Assembly: GCF_029269835.1 (NCBI RefSeq)
Contig: NZ_JARJBB010000018.1
Span: 1 to 64,000, forward strand
DNA from: Streptomyces tropicalis
GTDB taxonomy: Bacteria > Actinomycetota > Actinomycetes > Streptomycetales > Streptomycetaceae
Direction of reading: 5' to 3'
DNA length: 64,000 nt
In this document: positions 36,506 through 44,906 of the stretch, piece by piece
Layout: each line of letters starts with the position of its first letter
Numbering within the stretch: the stretch's first letter is position 1
The notes under the pieces: generated by a model
Databases searched by the model: none
Seen by the model: only the letters and a program-made list of their open reading frames with translations
Told to the model about the DNA's origin: nothing
Position numbers and translations under genes: made by a program

Positions 36506-37480
36506 ATGAACCACCCCGCCCGTGCCTTCTGGCTCGGTTCGCCCGGCCAGGGCGAGATACGTGACCTGCGCGTTCCCGACCCGGCCGACGGCGAGGTGCT
36601 GGTGCGCACGCTGTGGTCCGGGGTGAGCCGCGGCACCGAGACCCTCGTGTTCCGGGGCGGTGTGCCCGCGAGCCAGTACTCCGCCATGCGGGCGCCGTTC
36701 CAGGACGGCGACTTCCCCGGCCCGGTCAAGTACGGCTACCTGAACGTCGGCGTCGTCGAGGAGGGGCCGGCCCACCTGACGGGCCGCACGGTCTTCTGCC
36801 TCTACCCGCACCAGACGCGCTACGTCGTCCCCGTGGCCGCGGTGACCCCGGTGCCCGAGGCCGTGCCCGCCCACCGGGCCGTGCTCGCCGGGACCGTGGA
36901 GACCGCGGTGAACGCCCTGTGGGACGCCGCACCGCTGGTCGGCGACCGGATCGCCGTGATCGGCGGCGGCATGGTCGGCTGCTCGGTGGCCGCGCTGCTC
37001 GCCCGCTTCCCCGGGGTTCGGGTGCAGTTGGTGGACGCCGATCCCGCGCGGGCCCAGGTCGCCGCCGCACTCGGTGTCGGGTTCGCCCTGCCGGCCGACG
37101 CGCTCGGCGACTGCGACCTGGTGGTCCACGCCAGCGCCACCGAGGAGGGCCTCACCCGCGCCCTGGAGCTGCTCACCCCCGAGGGCACCGTCCTGGAACT
37201 GAGCTGGTACGGGGACCGCCGGGTCGCGCTGCCCCTCGGTGAGGCCTTCCACTCGCGCCGGCTGGTCATCCGCAGCAGCCAGGTCGGCACGGTCTCCCCG
37301 GCCCGCGCCGGCCGCGGCTACGCCGACCGGCTCGCCCTCGCCCTCGACCTGCTCGCCGACCCGGCGCTGGACGCGCTGATCACCGGGGAGAGCGCCTTCG
37401 AGGAACTGCCCGGGGTCATGCCGAAGCTGGCGTCGGGTGAGATTCCCGCCCTGTGCCACCGGATCCGCTACGAGGGCTGA
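36506..37480 (+). CDS. Medium-chain dehydrogenase (zinc-binding alcohol dehydrogenase superfamily)
   Basis: The N-terminal GroES-like domain has LVRTLWSGVSRGTETLVFRGG, a form shared with BchC-like dehydrogenases; the usual structural-zinc cysteines are missing. The Rossmann part contains IAVIGGGMVGCSVAALLARF and an acidic residue (VDAD) after strand two that favours NAD. GAGGACGACG upstream supports ATG 36506. It opens the plus-strand run of the pterin-type island. It may oxidise or reduce a side-chain alcohol of the pathway intermediate; no substrate can be named. Confidence 0.82.
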   Translation: MNHPARAFWLGSPGQGEIRDLRVPDPADGEVLVRTLWSGVSRGTETLVFRGGVPASQYSAMRAPFQDGDFPGPVKYGYLNVGVVEEGPAHLTGRTVFCLYPHQTRYVVPVAAVTPVPEAVPAHRAVLAGTVETAVNALWDAAPLVGDRIAVIGGGMVGCSVAALLARFPGVRVQLVDADPARAQVAAALGVGFALPADALGDCDLVVHASATEEGLTRALELLTPEGTVLELSWYGDRRVALPLGEAFHSRRLVIRSSQVGTVSPARAGRGYADRLALALDLLADPALDALITGESAFEELPGVMPKLASGEIPALCHRIRYEG

Positions 37481-37708
37481 GGCCGGGCGGCGACGCGCGT
37501 AACCGGCGGCGACGCGCGTACCGGCGGGGTGCCTGCCGACCGCGGCGGCAGGGCCGTTCGATCCTCAACCGTCCCCGGCAGGGTGCGAGCGCCTGACCTC
37601 AGAAAAGGGAGCGGAAGGTCTGAACAACGGGAAGCGGGCACACGTACTACACGGCACCCCGGGAGGATCAGCCGGGGACCAGACGCGCCGCACCTGGAGG
37701 GTCGTCCG

Positions 37709-38107
37709 TTGTTCAGCATCACCGTCCGCGATCACATCATGATCGCCCACAGCTTCCACGGCGAGGTGTTCGGGCCCGCGCAGCGACTGCACGGCGCCAC
37801 GTTCCTCGTGGACGCCACCTTCCGCCGCGAGCAGCTGGACGACGACAACATCGTCGTCGACATCGGCCTGGCCACCCAGGAGCTGGGCGCCGTCGTCAGC
37901 GAGCTGAACTACCGCAACCTCGACAACGAGCCGGACTTCGCCGGGGTCAACACCTCCACGGAGTTCCTGGCGAAGGTCGTCGCGGACCGGCTCGCCGAGC
38001 GGATCCACAAGGGAGCCCTCGGCGAGGGGGCCAAGGGACTCGCTGGCCTCACGGTCACCCTCCACGAGTCGCACGTCGCCTGGGCGAGTTACGAGCGTGC
38101 CCTGTGA
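37709..38107 (+). CDS. Atypical 6-pyruvoyl-tetrahydropterin synthase / QueD homologue
   Basis: A 132-residue T-fold protein aligned with QueD: VRDHIMIAHSF supplies zinc ligand His14, and RLHGATF supplies His28, but the third ligand of the usual HGH motif is Ala30. The catalytic cysteine four residues before HG is Ala24, and the LDH segment with the catalytic Asp-His pair reads LNYRNLDN. The pterin-anchoring glutamate in TLHESHV is kept. So it should still bind a pterin or pyrimidine ring but cannot use the known mechanism. TTG 37709 has GGAGG eight bases before it. It is coupled by four-base overlap to the glycosyltransferase gene. Confidence 0.8.
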   Translation: MFSITVRDHIMIAHSFHGEVFGPAQRLHGATFLVDATFRREQLDDDNIVVDIGLATQELGAVVSELNYRNLDNEPDFAGVNTSTEFLAKVVADRLAERIHKGALGEGAKGLAGLTVTLHESHVAWASYERAL

Positions 38108-39288
38108 CCGACACGACCGTCGACCGGGCCGCGCCCCTCACCTACCTGCCCGTGCAGCGCGCGGGCCTGGAGCCCGTCGGGATCATCCCCATGTCCCTGC
38201 GCACCGTGCACTTCGTCATGCCGGGCGGCGTCGACGACCCGGCGACCCCCAGCGGCGGCAACGCCTACGACCGGCGCGTCAGCCTCGACCTGCCCGGCTT
38301 CGGATGGCACGTCCGCGGGCACGCGGTGGACGGCGCCTGGCCCCGGCCGGACACCGCGGCCCGCACCGAACTCGCCCGTCTGCTGCACGAGCTGCCCGAC
38401 GGTGCGGTCGTCCTGCTGGACGGGCTGGTGGCCTGCGGCGTGCCCGAGGTCGTCGTCCCGGAGGCCGCCCGGCTGCGGCTGGCCGTGCTGGTGCACCTCC
38501 CGCTCGGCGACGAGACCGGCCTGGATCCCGCGGTGGCCGCCGAACTCGACGCCCTGGAGCGCACCGTGCTGCGGACGGTCTCCGCCGTCGTCGCCACCAG
38601 CGACTGGGCGGTCCGCCGCCTGGTCTCCCACCACGGCCTCGCCCCAGAACGGGTCCATGTCGCCGCGCCCGGCGCCGACATCGCACCGGCCGCCCCCGGT
38701 ACCGACGGCGTCTCGCGGCTGCTCTGCGTCGCCTCGGTCACCCCGCGCAAGGGGCAGCACCGCCTGGTGGAGGCGCTCGCCTCCGTGACCGAACTGCCGT
38801 GGACCTGCGTGTGCGTCGGCGGCCTCACCCACGACCCCGGCTACGTGTCCCGGCTGCGCGGCCTGATCCGCACGCACGGCCTGGAGGACCGCTTCCACCT
38901 GGCCGGGCCGAAGACGGGCGCCGACCTCGACGCCGCCTACGCGGCCGCCGACCTGATGGTCCTCGCCTCCTACGCCGAGACCTACGGCATGGCGGTCACC
39001 GAGGCGCTGGCCCGCGGCATTCCCGTGCTGGCCACCGACGTGGGCGGCGTCCCGGAGGCGGTCGGCCGCGCGCCCGGCGGTGGGGTGCCCGGCATCCTCG
39101 TCCCGCCGGAGGACCCCGCGGCCCTCGCCGCCGAACTGCGGTGCTGGTTCGGCGAGGCCGACGTGCGCCGCCGGCTGAAGGCCGCCGCACGGAGCCGGCG
39201 CGCCGCGCTCGGCGGCTGGGCGACGACCGCCCGCAGCCTCGCCGGCGTCCTGGGCCGGCTGTCCGACGAGCCCCGGAGGGCGGCATGA
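38104..39288 (+). CDS. Glycosyltransferase family 4 protein
   Basis: A 394-residue GT-B enzyme. The donor-binding domain is clear: LLCVASVTPRKGQHRLVEAL, FHLAGPKTGADLDAAYAAADLMVLASYAETYGMAV and the E-x7-E pair in EALARGIPVLATDVGGVPE. No membrane segment is seen. GTG 38104 overlaps the upstream stop, and the gene overlaps the methyltransferase by four bases. It should attach a sugar from a nucleotide donor to the product of the island. Confidence 0.88.
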   Translation: MTDTTVDRAAPLTYLPVQRAGLEPVGIIPMSLRTVHFVMPGGVDDPATPSGGNAYDRRVSLDLPGFGWHVRGHAVDGAWPRPDTAARTELARLLHELPDGAVVLLDGLVACGVPEVVVPEAARLRLAVLVHLPLGDETGLDPAVAAELDALERTVLRTVSAVVATSDWAVRRLVSHHGLAPERVHVAAPGADIAPAAPGTDGVSRLLCVASVTPRKGQHRLVEALASVTELPWTCVCVGGLTHDPGYVSRLRGLIRTHGLEDRFHLAGPKTGADLDAAYAAADLMVLASYAETYGMAVTEALARGIPVLATDVGGVPEAVGRAPGGGVPGILVPPEDPAALAAELRCWFGEADVRRRLKAAARSRRAALGGWATTARSLAGVLGRLSDEPRRAA

Positions 39289-40376
39289 CGAACACCACGG
39301 CGTCGACCGGGTCCGCCCACCGCGAAGGGAGCGCGCCCACCGGGCCGGGTCCGCACGACGCGAGCGGCCCCGGCGCGCACCCCGGGGGCGGCGGCCGGGA
39401 CCCCCTGCCGGCCGGCCCGCAGCCCGTGCCGGCCGCCGCCGACGAGGCGCCCGCCGACGTGATCCCGGGCGCCGGGCCCTCGGTACGGCCGGGGGAGCGG
39501 GCCACCCTGCGGCTGCGCGAGGACGGGCCCGACGAACCGCCCCGCTACGCCCCCGAGTGGCTCCAGCTGCGCGAGGTCGCGGACGCGGCCGCGCGCGCCC
39601 CGGAACTGGTCGACGTGCTGCGGACGCGCCTGGCCGGTTTCCCCGGCGCCCCCGGCTCCCACGGCGGGACCGTCGTGCACGACCTGGGCTGCGGCACCGG
39701 CTCCATGGGCCGCTGGCTCGCCCCGAGGCTGGACGGCGCGCAGCACTGGATCCTCCACGACCGCGACCCCTACCTGCTGCACTTCGCCGCCGTCGGCTCC
39801 CCGCGCGCGGCCGCCGACGGCAGCCGGGTCAGCGTGGAGACCCGGCGCGCGGACGTGGCCCGGCTGACGCCGGACGCCCTCGACGGCGCGTCCCTGGTGA
39901 CCGCCTCGGCCCTGCTGGACGTGCTCACCCGGGAGGAGATCGACACCCTCGCCGCCGCCTGCGCCGCGGCCGGCTGCCCGGCCCTGCTGACGCTGTCGGT
40001 GCTCGGCCGCGTCGAACTCACCCCCGCGGACCCGCTGGACGCGGAGATCACCGAGGCGTTCAACGCCCACCAGTGCCGCGACGGCCTGCTCGGGCCCGGC
40101 GCGCTCGCCGCCGCCGGCGAGGCCTTCGCCCGGCACGGGGCCGCCGTACGGCTGGAGCCGAGCCCCTGGCGACTCGGCCCCGACCAGCGCGAGCTGACCG
40201 CCCAGTGGCTGCGCGGCTGGGTCGGCGCGGCCGTCGAGCAGCGCCCCGAACTCCGGGCGCGGGCCGATCGGTATCTGACGGAGCGTCTCGCTGCTTGTGC
40301 CGCAGGCGAGTTGGAGATCGTCGTCCACCACAGCGACCTGCTCGCGCTGCCCGGTCCGGCGGGCGGTGCCGCATGA
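39285..40376 (+). CDS. Class I SAM-dependent methyltransferase
   Basis: A disordered Gly/Pro/Ala-rich leader of about 80 residues is followed by a Rossmann methyltransferase: motif I TVVHDLGCGTGSMGRWL, then WILHDRDPYLL and ASLVTASALLDVLTREE. The C-terminal region lacks a named domain. It overlaps genes on both sides by four bases, so it is translated with the glycosyltransferase and the membrane protein. Similar proteins have been called trans-aconitate methyltransferase without proof. The target is probably the island's own product. Confidence 0.85.
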   Translation: MTNTTASTGSAHREGSAPTGPGPHDASGPGAHPGGGGRDPLPAGPQPVPAAADEAPADVIPGAGPSVRPGERATLRLREDGPDEPPRYAPEWLQLREVADAAARAPELVDVLRTRLAGFPGAPGSHGGTVVHDLGCGTGSMGRWLAPRLDGAQHWILHDRDPYLLHFAAVGSPRAAADGSRVSVETRRADVARLTPDALDGASLVTASALLDVLTREEIDTLAAACAAAGCPALLTLSVLGRVELTPADPLDAEITEAFNAHQCRDGLLGPGALAAAGEAFARHGAAVRLEPSPWRLGPDQRELTAQWLRGWVGAAVEQRPELRARADRYLTERLAACAAGELEIVVHHSDLLALPGPAGGAA

Positions 40377-41644
40377 GCGTGGACACCCTGGACACCGTCG
40401 CCGCCCCCGCACGGCCCGCGGACGCCCGGCGGGCGGACGCGGAGGGGTGCTCCGGGGGCGGCCGGGCCGGCGAGGGGGCCGTCCCGGCGGGGCGGCCCCT
40501 CACCCGCACCCTGCGCACCCACGGCGGCACGGTCGCCGGCGCCGCCATCCTCGCCGTCCTGCTGTGGCGGCTGGGCACCGGCGTCTTCCTGGACGGACTG
40601 CGCAGGATCGACGGGCCGTCGCTCGCGACGGCGCTCGGCGTCGGCGCCGTCACCACGGTGCTGAGCGCCTGGCGCTGGCAGCTCGTCGCCCGCACCCTGC
40701 GCATCCGTCTCCCGCTCGGCCCGGCCGTCGCCGACTACTACCGGGCGCTGTTCCTCAACGCGGCGCTGCCCGGGGGCGTCCTCGGCGACGTGCACCGGGC
40801 CGTGCGGCACGGGCGGAGCGCCGGGGACATCGGCCGCGGCGTGCGCTCCGTGGTGCTGGAGCGGGTCGCCGGGCAGATCGCGCTCGCCGTCACCGGCACC
40901 TCGGTGCTGCTCGTGCTGCCCTCCCCGGTCCGCGCCGACGTCCGGCACGCGGCACCGGCCCTCGCGCTCGCGGCCGTCGGGGCGGGCGCGGTCGCGCTCG
41001 CGCTGCGCATGAACCGGGCGCCGTCGCGGCGCGGGGCGGCGCTGCGCCGCACCCTCGCCGAGGTGCGGGAGAGCCTGCTGTCCCGTCGCAACGGGCCGGG
41101 CGTCGCCCTGTCCTCGGCCGTGATCCTGGCCGGCCATGCGGCGATGTTCGTCGTCGCCGCCCGCGTCGCGGGCTCGGAGGCCCCGGTCCCGGTCCTGCTG
41201 CCGCTCGCGGTGCTCGCGCTGATCGCCATGGGGCTGCCGCTGAACATCGGCGGCTTCGGCCCCCGCGAGGGCGTCACCGCCTGGGCGTTCGGGGCCGCCG
41301 GCCTCGGCGCGAGCACCGGGCTGGCGGTCGCCGTCGTCTACGGCGTGCTGAGCCTGGCGGCGAGCCTGCCCGGCGCACTGGTCCTCCTCGTCCGCTGGTA
41401 CACCGGCCTCCGCCCCGGGTCCGGTACCGCCGAGACGGCACCGGAGCCCGGCCTCCTGCCCGGCGGCTACGCGGACCCGGCGGCGGCCGCGTCCCGCCCG
41501 GGGCCCGCGGACTTCCCCGGAGCGTCCCCGGAGGTCAGCAGCGCGAAATACGGGCCGAAGGAGGCGGCGAGGCTCGCCAGGAGTTCCTTCCCCTTTTCCG
41601 CGGAACCGAGGGAAGGACGGCCGATGACGCCCGACGCGGTATAG
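40373..41644 (+). CDS. Flippase-like membrane protein (lysylphosphatidylglycerol synthase TM region family)
   Basis: About seven or eight hydrophobic segments follow a charged leader of 50 residues. Family marks include YYRALFLNAALPGGVLGDVHRAVRHG, RSVVLERVAGQIAL and LPLNIGGFGPREGVTAWAFG. Such proteins are thought to move lipid-linked molecules across the membrane. ATG 40373 is coupled to the methyltransferase. The C-terminal 60 residues (after about 41467) are a hydrophilic tail that reads through the end of the opposite creatininase gene, suggesting loss of an earlier stop codon. Confidence 0.82.
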   Translation: MSVDTLDTVAAPARPADARRADAEGCSGGGRAGEGAVPAGRPLTRTLRTHGGTVAGAAILAVLLWRLGTGVFLDGLRRIDGPSLATALGVGAVTTVLSAWRWQLVARTLRIRLPLGPAVADYYRALFLNAALPGGVLGDVHRAVRHGRSAGDIGRGVRSVVLERVAGQIALAVTGTSVLLVLPSPVRADVRHAAPALALAAVGAGAVALALRMNRAPSRRGAALRRTLAEVRESLLSRRNGPGVALSSAVILAGHAAMFVVAARVAGSEAPVPVLLPLAVLALIAMGLPLNIGGFGPREGVTAWAFGAAGLGASTGLAVAVVYGVLSLAASLPGALVLLVRWYTGLRPGSGTAETAPEPGLLPGGYADPAAAASRPGPADFPGASPEVSSAKYGPKEAARLARSSFPFSAEPREGRPMTPDAV

Positions 41645-42276
41645 GCGGACATTCCCACGGTGAGGAGATGACGCCGGTCGTCCGCGGTGAAATCCGCGGA
41701 CTCGTAGCCGGCCCGGACCATTTCGGGATGAGCGTGCAGAAGAATGGAGGTCTCGATTTCTCCCGCGTGCATGTCGGTGAGCAGCGAGGTGCGCACTCCG
41801 GCCCGTTCCCGGGCCGTCTCCCAGTCCTCGGCGGCCGGGAAGAGCGCCGCGTTCTCGCCGCGTGCGGAGGACTCCTGCACCACGTTGCCCAGGACGTAGT
41901 TCCCGCCGTGCCCGTTGACCAGCACCAGCGCGTCGACGCCGGACCGGCGCAGGGACTCGGCGACGTCCCGCACCACCGCGTGGAGGGTCACGGAGGAGAT
42001 GCTGACGGTTCCCGGCCAGGCCGCGTGCTCGTGCGAGCAGCCGATGGCCACCGGCGGAAGGAGGTGCACCGGGTACGCCTCGGCGATCTCCCGGGCGATG
42101 GCGCAGGCGACCAGGGTGTCGGTCGCCAGAGGAAGGAACGGACCGTGCTGCTCGAAGCTCCCCACGGGGAGGACCGCGACCTGCCGTGAGAGGCCCGCCC
42201 CCCGCGTCCGCACGTCCTCCGTGGTGTCCGTCGGCAAGGGACCGTACGCCGCCGGCCGCTTTCCCGAACCACTCAT
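41467..42276 (-). CDS. Creatininase-family amidohydrolase (ArfB/MftE-like)
   Basis: The 269-residue protein keeps the metal ligands of the family: Glu and His in SFEQHGPFLPLATDT with the following Asp, His in LVNGHGGN and His/Glu in DMHAGEIETS. The usual HGPHLP motif has Phe in place of the second His. Family members open creatinine, cut peptide residues (MftE) or remove the formyl group of FAPy (archaeal ArfB). Next to a GTP cyclohydrolase II with the FAPy-type residue, a deformylase role is the most economical idea. It diverges from that gene and overlaps the flippase-like gene by 178 bases. Confidence 0.83.
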   Translation of the reverse strand: MSGSGKRPAAYGPLPTDTTEDVRTRGAGLSRQVAVLPVGSFEQHGPFLPLATDTLVACAIAREIAEAYPVHLLPPVAIGCSHEHAAWPGTVSISSVTLHAVVRDVAESLRRSGVDALVLVNGHGGNYVLGNVVQESSARGENAALFPAAEDWETARERAGVRTSLLTDMHAGEIETSILLHAHPEMVRAGYESADFTADDRRHLLTVGMSAYTASGVIGRPSLGSAEKGKELLASLAASFGPYFALLTSGDAPGKSAGPGRDAAAAGSA

Positions 42277-42314
42277 AGTTTTCCGGCCTTTCGTCTCTGC
42301 TTAGGATCCAGATC

Positions 42315-42974
42315 ATGACAGACAACCTCGGTGTTCTCGGCAAGAAGTCCCCGCGGCGCTCGGGCGCGGAACGCGTCGTGAATGCGCCGCTGCCCACCGT
42401 GTACGGGCATTTCCAGGCGGTCGGTTATCTCGACCACGACCGCGGTGACGAACAAGTCGCCCTGGTGTACGGGGAGATCGGCGCGGAGAACGTCCTCACC
42501 CGGCTGCACTCGGAGTGCCTGACCGGTGACGCCTTCGGCTCCCAGCACTGCGAGTGCGGCGACCAGCTCGCCGCCGCGCTGCGCGCGGTCGTCGCCGCCG
42601 GCAGCGGCGTCGTCGTCTACCTGCGCGGCCACGAGGGCCGCGGCATAGGCCTGCTGGCGAAGCTGCGGGCGATGGCGCTGCAGGCGGAGGGCCTGGACAC
42701 CGTGGAGGCGAACCTCGCCCTCGGCCTGCCCGTCGACGCCCGCGACTACGGCGTCGCCGCGCAGATGCTGCAGGACCTCGGGGTGCGTTCGGTGCGGCTG
42801 ATGTCCAACAACCCGCGCAAGCGGGAGGCGTTGGTGCAGCACGGCATCGAGGTCACCGAGCAGGTGCCGCTGCTCATCCCGCCGTGCGAGAGCAACATCA
42901 CCTATCTGCGGACCAAGCGGGAGCGCCTGGACCACCACCTGCCGCACCTGGACGCGGTGGCGCACCTGTCCTGA
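42315..42974 (+). CDS. ribA: GTP cyclohydrolase II, FAPy-forming type
   Basis: The zinc site is complete (LTRLHSECLTGDAFGSQHCECGDQL region, with Cys68, Cys79 and Cys81), and the phosphate-binding GHEGRGIGL is present. The residue that is Tyr105 in E. coli RibA (in KLKAYAL) is Met120 here (KLRAMALQ, codon at 42672-42674). In S. coelicolor SCO6655 a methionine at 120 was reported to stop the reaction at the formylated pyrimidine FAPy. The protein is a stand-alone RibA of 219 residues, not fused to RibB, and stands outside any riboflavin operon. Therefore I expect FAPy production for the local pathway rather than riboflavin. Confidence 0.9.
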   Translation: MTDNLGVLGKKSPRRSGAERVVNAPLPTVYGHFQAVGYLDHDRGDEQVALVYGEIGAENVLTRLHSECLTGDAFGSQHCECGDQLAAALRAVVAAGSGVVVYLRGHEGRGIGLLAKLRAMALQAEGLDTVEANLALGLPVDARDYGVAAQMLQDLGVRSVRLMSNNPRKREALVQHGIEVTEQVPLLIPPCESNITYLRTKRERLDHHLPHLDAVAHLS

Positions 42975-42998
42975 CCGCCGGCTGGGAGCCCCCGAAGG

Positions 42999-43030
42999 GG
43001 CGAGGGGCGGGGCGCCGCCCTCCCCTCGCC
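42999..43030. terminator. Bidirectional terminator between ribA and the serine hydrolase
   Basis: GGCGAGGGG at 42999-43007 pairs with CCCCTCGCC at 43022-43030 around a partly self-paired GC-rich loop. Both flanking genes end here. Confidence 0.75.
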
Positions 43031-43059
43031 CGCCGGCCGGTGCCCGCGGCCGCCGGGGC

Positions 43060-44286
43060 TCAGTCCCGCAGCGCCTCGTGCAGCAGGCGCTTCAGCTCCG
43101 GGTAGAGCCGCAGGGAGCTGCGGGGACGGACCTGGGTCATGAACTGGAAGGTCAGGTCGCGGCCCGGGTCGACCCAGAACGTGGTGGTGGCCACCCCGCT
43201 CCAGCCGAACTGGCCCCGGCCGGTGGGGGCCTGGGTGCGGGCCGGGTCGATGACGACGGAGACGCCGAGGCCGAAGCCGACGCCGTCCTTGCTCGGTTCG
43301 TCGTGGGCGGGGCTGCCGAAGGACCGCAGGTCGGCGCCGCCGGGCAGGTGGTTGCGGGTCATCAGGCCGACGGACCGCTCGGACAGCAGCCGGACGCCGT
43401 CGAGTTCGCCGCGCCGGCGCAGCAGTTCCATGAAGCGGTGCACGTCGTGCGCGCTCGCCACCAGGCCCCCGCTGCCGGACAGGAAGCGCGGCCGCCCGCG
43501 CAGCGGCAGGCCGGCGATCGGCTCGAGACCGCCGTCGTCGGTCTGGCCGTACAACTCGGCCAGCCTTTCGCCCTGTTCTCCGGTGACCTGGAACCCGGTG
43601 TCCGTCATGCCGAGCGGTCCGAGGATCCGCTCGGCGAAGAACGCGTCGAGCGGCTGCCCGGACACCACCTCCACCAGGCGGCCCAGGACGTTGCTCGCCA
43701 CGGAGTAGTTCCACTGCGTGCCCGGGTCGAACTGCAGCGGCAGGCCCGCGTAGACCTCCACGGTCCGGGTGAGGTCGGCGCCCGCGGGCACCGACGACTG
43801 GAGCCCGGCCGCCCGGTAGAGGGCGTCGACGGGGTGGGCGTGGTAGAAGGCGAAGGTCAGCCCGGCGGTGTGGGTGAGCAGGTGCCGTACCAGGATCGGC
43901 CCGGCGGCCGGCCGGGTGCGCACGTCGTCGCCGGAGCCCCCGGTGTACACCCGGGGCGCTGCGAAGACGGGCAGGTGCCGCTCCAGCGGGTCGTCCAGGG
44001 ACAGCAGCCCCTCCTCGGCCAGCATCAGCACGGCCACCGCGGTGACCGGCTTGGTCATGGAGTAGATCCGCCACAGTGTGTCCGGCCGGACGGGCAGCCC
44101 GGCCGCCACGTCGCGCCGGCCGTACGCGGTGAGGTGCGCGACCCGGCCGCCCCGCGCCACCGACACCAGGAACCCGGGAAGCCGCCCCTCGTCGACGAGT
44201 CCGGCGACATGCCGGTCGAGGCGGTCCAGGGCCTTCGCGTCCAGTCCGGCCTCGTCCGGATCGACGTCCTGCCGCAGCTGTGCCAT
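43060..44286 (-). CDS. Serine hydrolase of the beta-lactamase/esterase family VIII type
   Basis: The nucleophile motif S-x-x-K is Ser76-Met-Thr-Lys79 (YSMTKPVTAVAVLML), and the second-motif tyrosine lies in WNYSVASN. The sequence RHLLTHTAGLTF is typical of penicillin-binding-protein-like hydrolases. No signal peptide or membrane segment is visible, so it is cytoplasmic, which argues for an esterase or amidase rather than a cell-wall enzyme. GAGGAGAG precedes ATG 44286. Natural substrate unknown. Confidence 0.88.
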   Translation of the reverse strand: MAQLRQDVDPDEAGLDAKALDRLDRHVAGLVDEGRLPGFLVSVARGGRVAHLTAYGRRDVAAGLPVRPDTLWRIYSMTKPVTAVAVLMLAEEGLLSLDDPLERHLPVFAAPRVYTGGSGDDVRTRPAAGPILVRHLLTHTAGLTFAFYHAHPVDALYRAAGLQSSVPAGADLTRTVEVYAGLPLQFDPGTQWNYSVASNVLGRLVEVVSGQPLDAFFAERILGPLGMTDTGFQVTGEQGERLAELYGQTDDGGLEPIAGLPLRGRPRFLSGSGGLVASAHDVHRFMELLRRRGELDGVRLLSERSVGLMTRNHLPGGADLRSFGSPAHDEPSKDGVGFGLGVSVVIDPARTQAPTGRGQFGWSGVATTTFWVDPGRDLTFQFMTQVRPRSSLRLYPELKRLLHEALRD

Positions 44287-44559
44287 CGCTCTCCTCGGGT
44301 CGCACGTCCGGGTGCGCGGGACCGCTCCGGCCCGCCCGGACCCGGCCCCGCGGGGATCATGGTCGCGCAGTGACGGGGGTGCGGTCCCGCGGATCAGCAG
44401 GATCGCCGGAGGCGCCGGGGCCGCCCGGGTCGCCGGGAGCGCGGTGGCCGTCGTGGGCGGTGACGCCGGCGGCCGCCCGCCGCGGCAGGGCACGGGTGGC
44501 CGCCGCCCCCGCCGCGGCGCCGAGGCGAGCACCGTCAGCGGCAGCAGGGTCCCTCCGCC

Positions 44560-44772
44560 GAGGCCGCGCAGCGTGGCCGCCGCGGCCACGCCCAGCGCCG
44601 GGCCCACGTTCGGCGCGGTCTGCTGCCACCCGCCCTCCACTCCGGCGGACTCCACCTGCGCGGCCCGTACGGCGACCCGGGCCGCCGCCACCCGCACCGT
44701 GCCGAACCCGGCCCCGAGCAGTGCGAACCCACCGCACATCGGCAGCGCCCGCGGCGTGGTCGCGGGCACCAC
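44560..44772 (-). pseudogene. Remnant of an MFS drug-efflux-type transporter
   Basis: On the minus strand, GGFALLGAGFGTVRVAAARV, then ESAGVEGGWQQTAPNVGPAL and GVAAAATL match the late membrane segments of EmrB/QacA-type transporters, where GxGFG, AGVASG and Q-x-GGALG are usual. Only about 70 residues remain and no start or full domain is near. The surrounding 620-base gap 44287-44906 holds no intact gene; the 5' end of the oxidoreductase gene and its promoter are at its right edge. Confidence 0.45.
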
Positions 44773-44906
44773 GGCACCGCGCGAGCAGCTCCGGGCGCCT
44801 ACCGCCGTGCGCCGCTCCTCGACCCGGCGCACCAGGAGTGAAGGGACGGTGTCTGCGCAGGCGGTGTGCCGGGAATGCCGCGGGCGGCGCCCCCGTTGCA
44901 CCGGAC

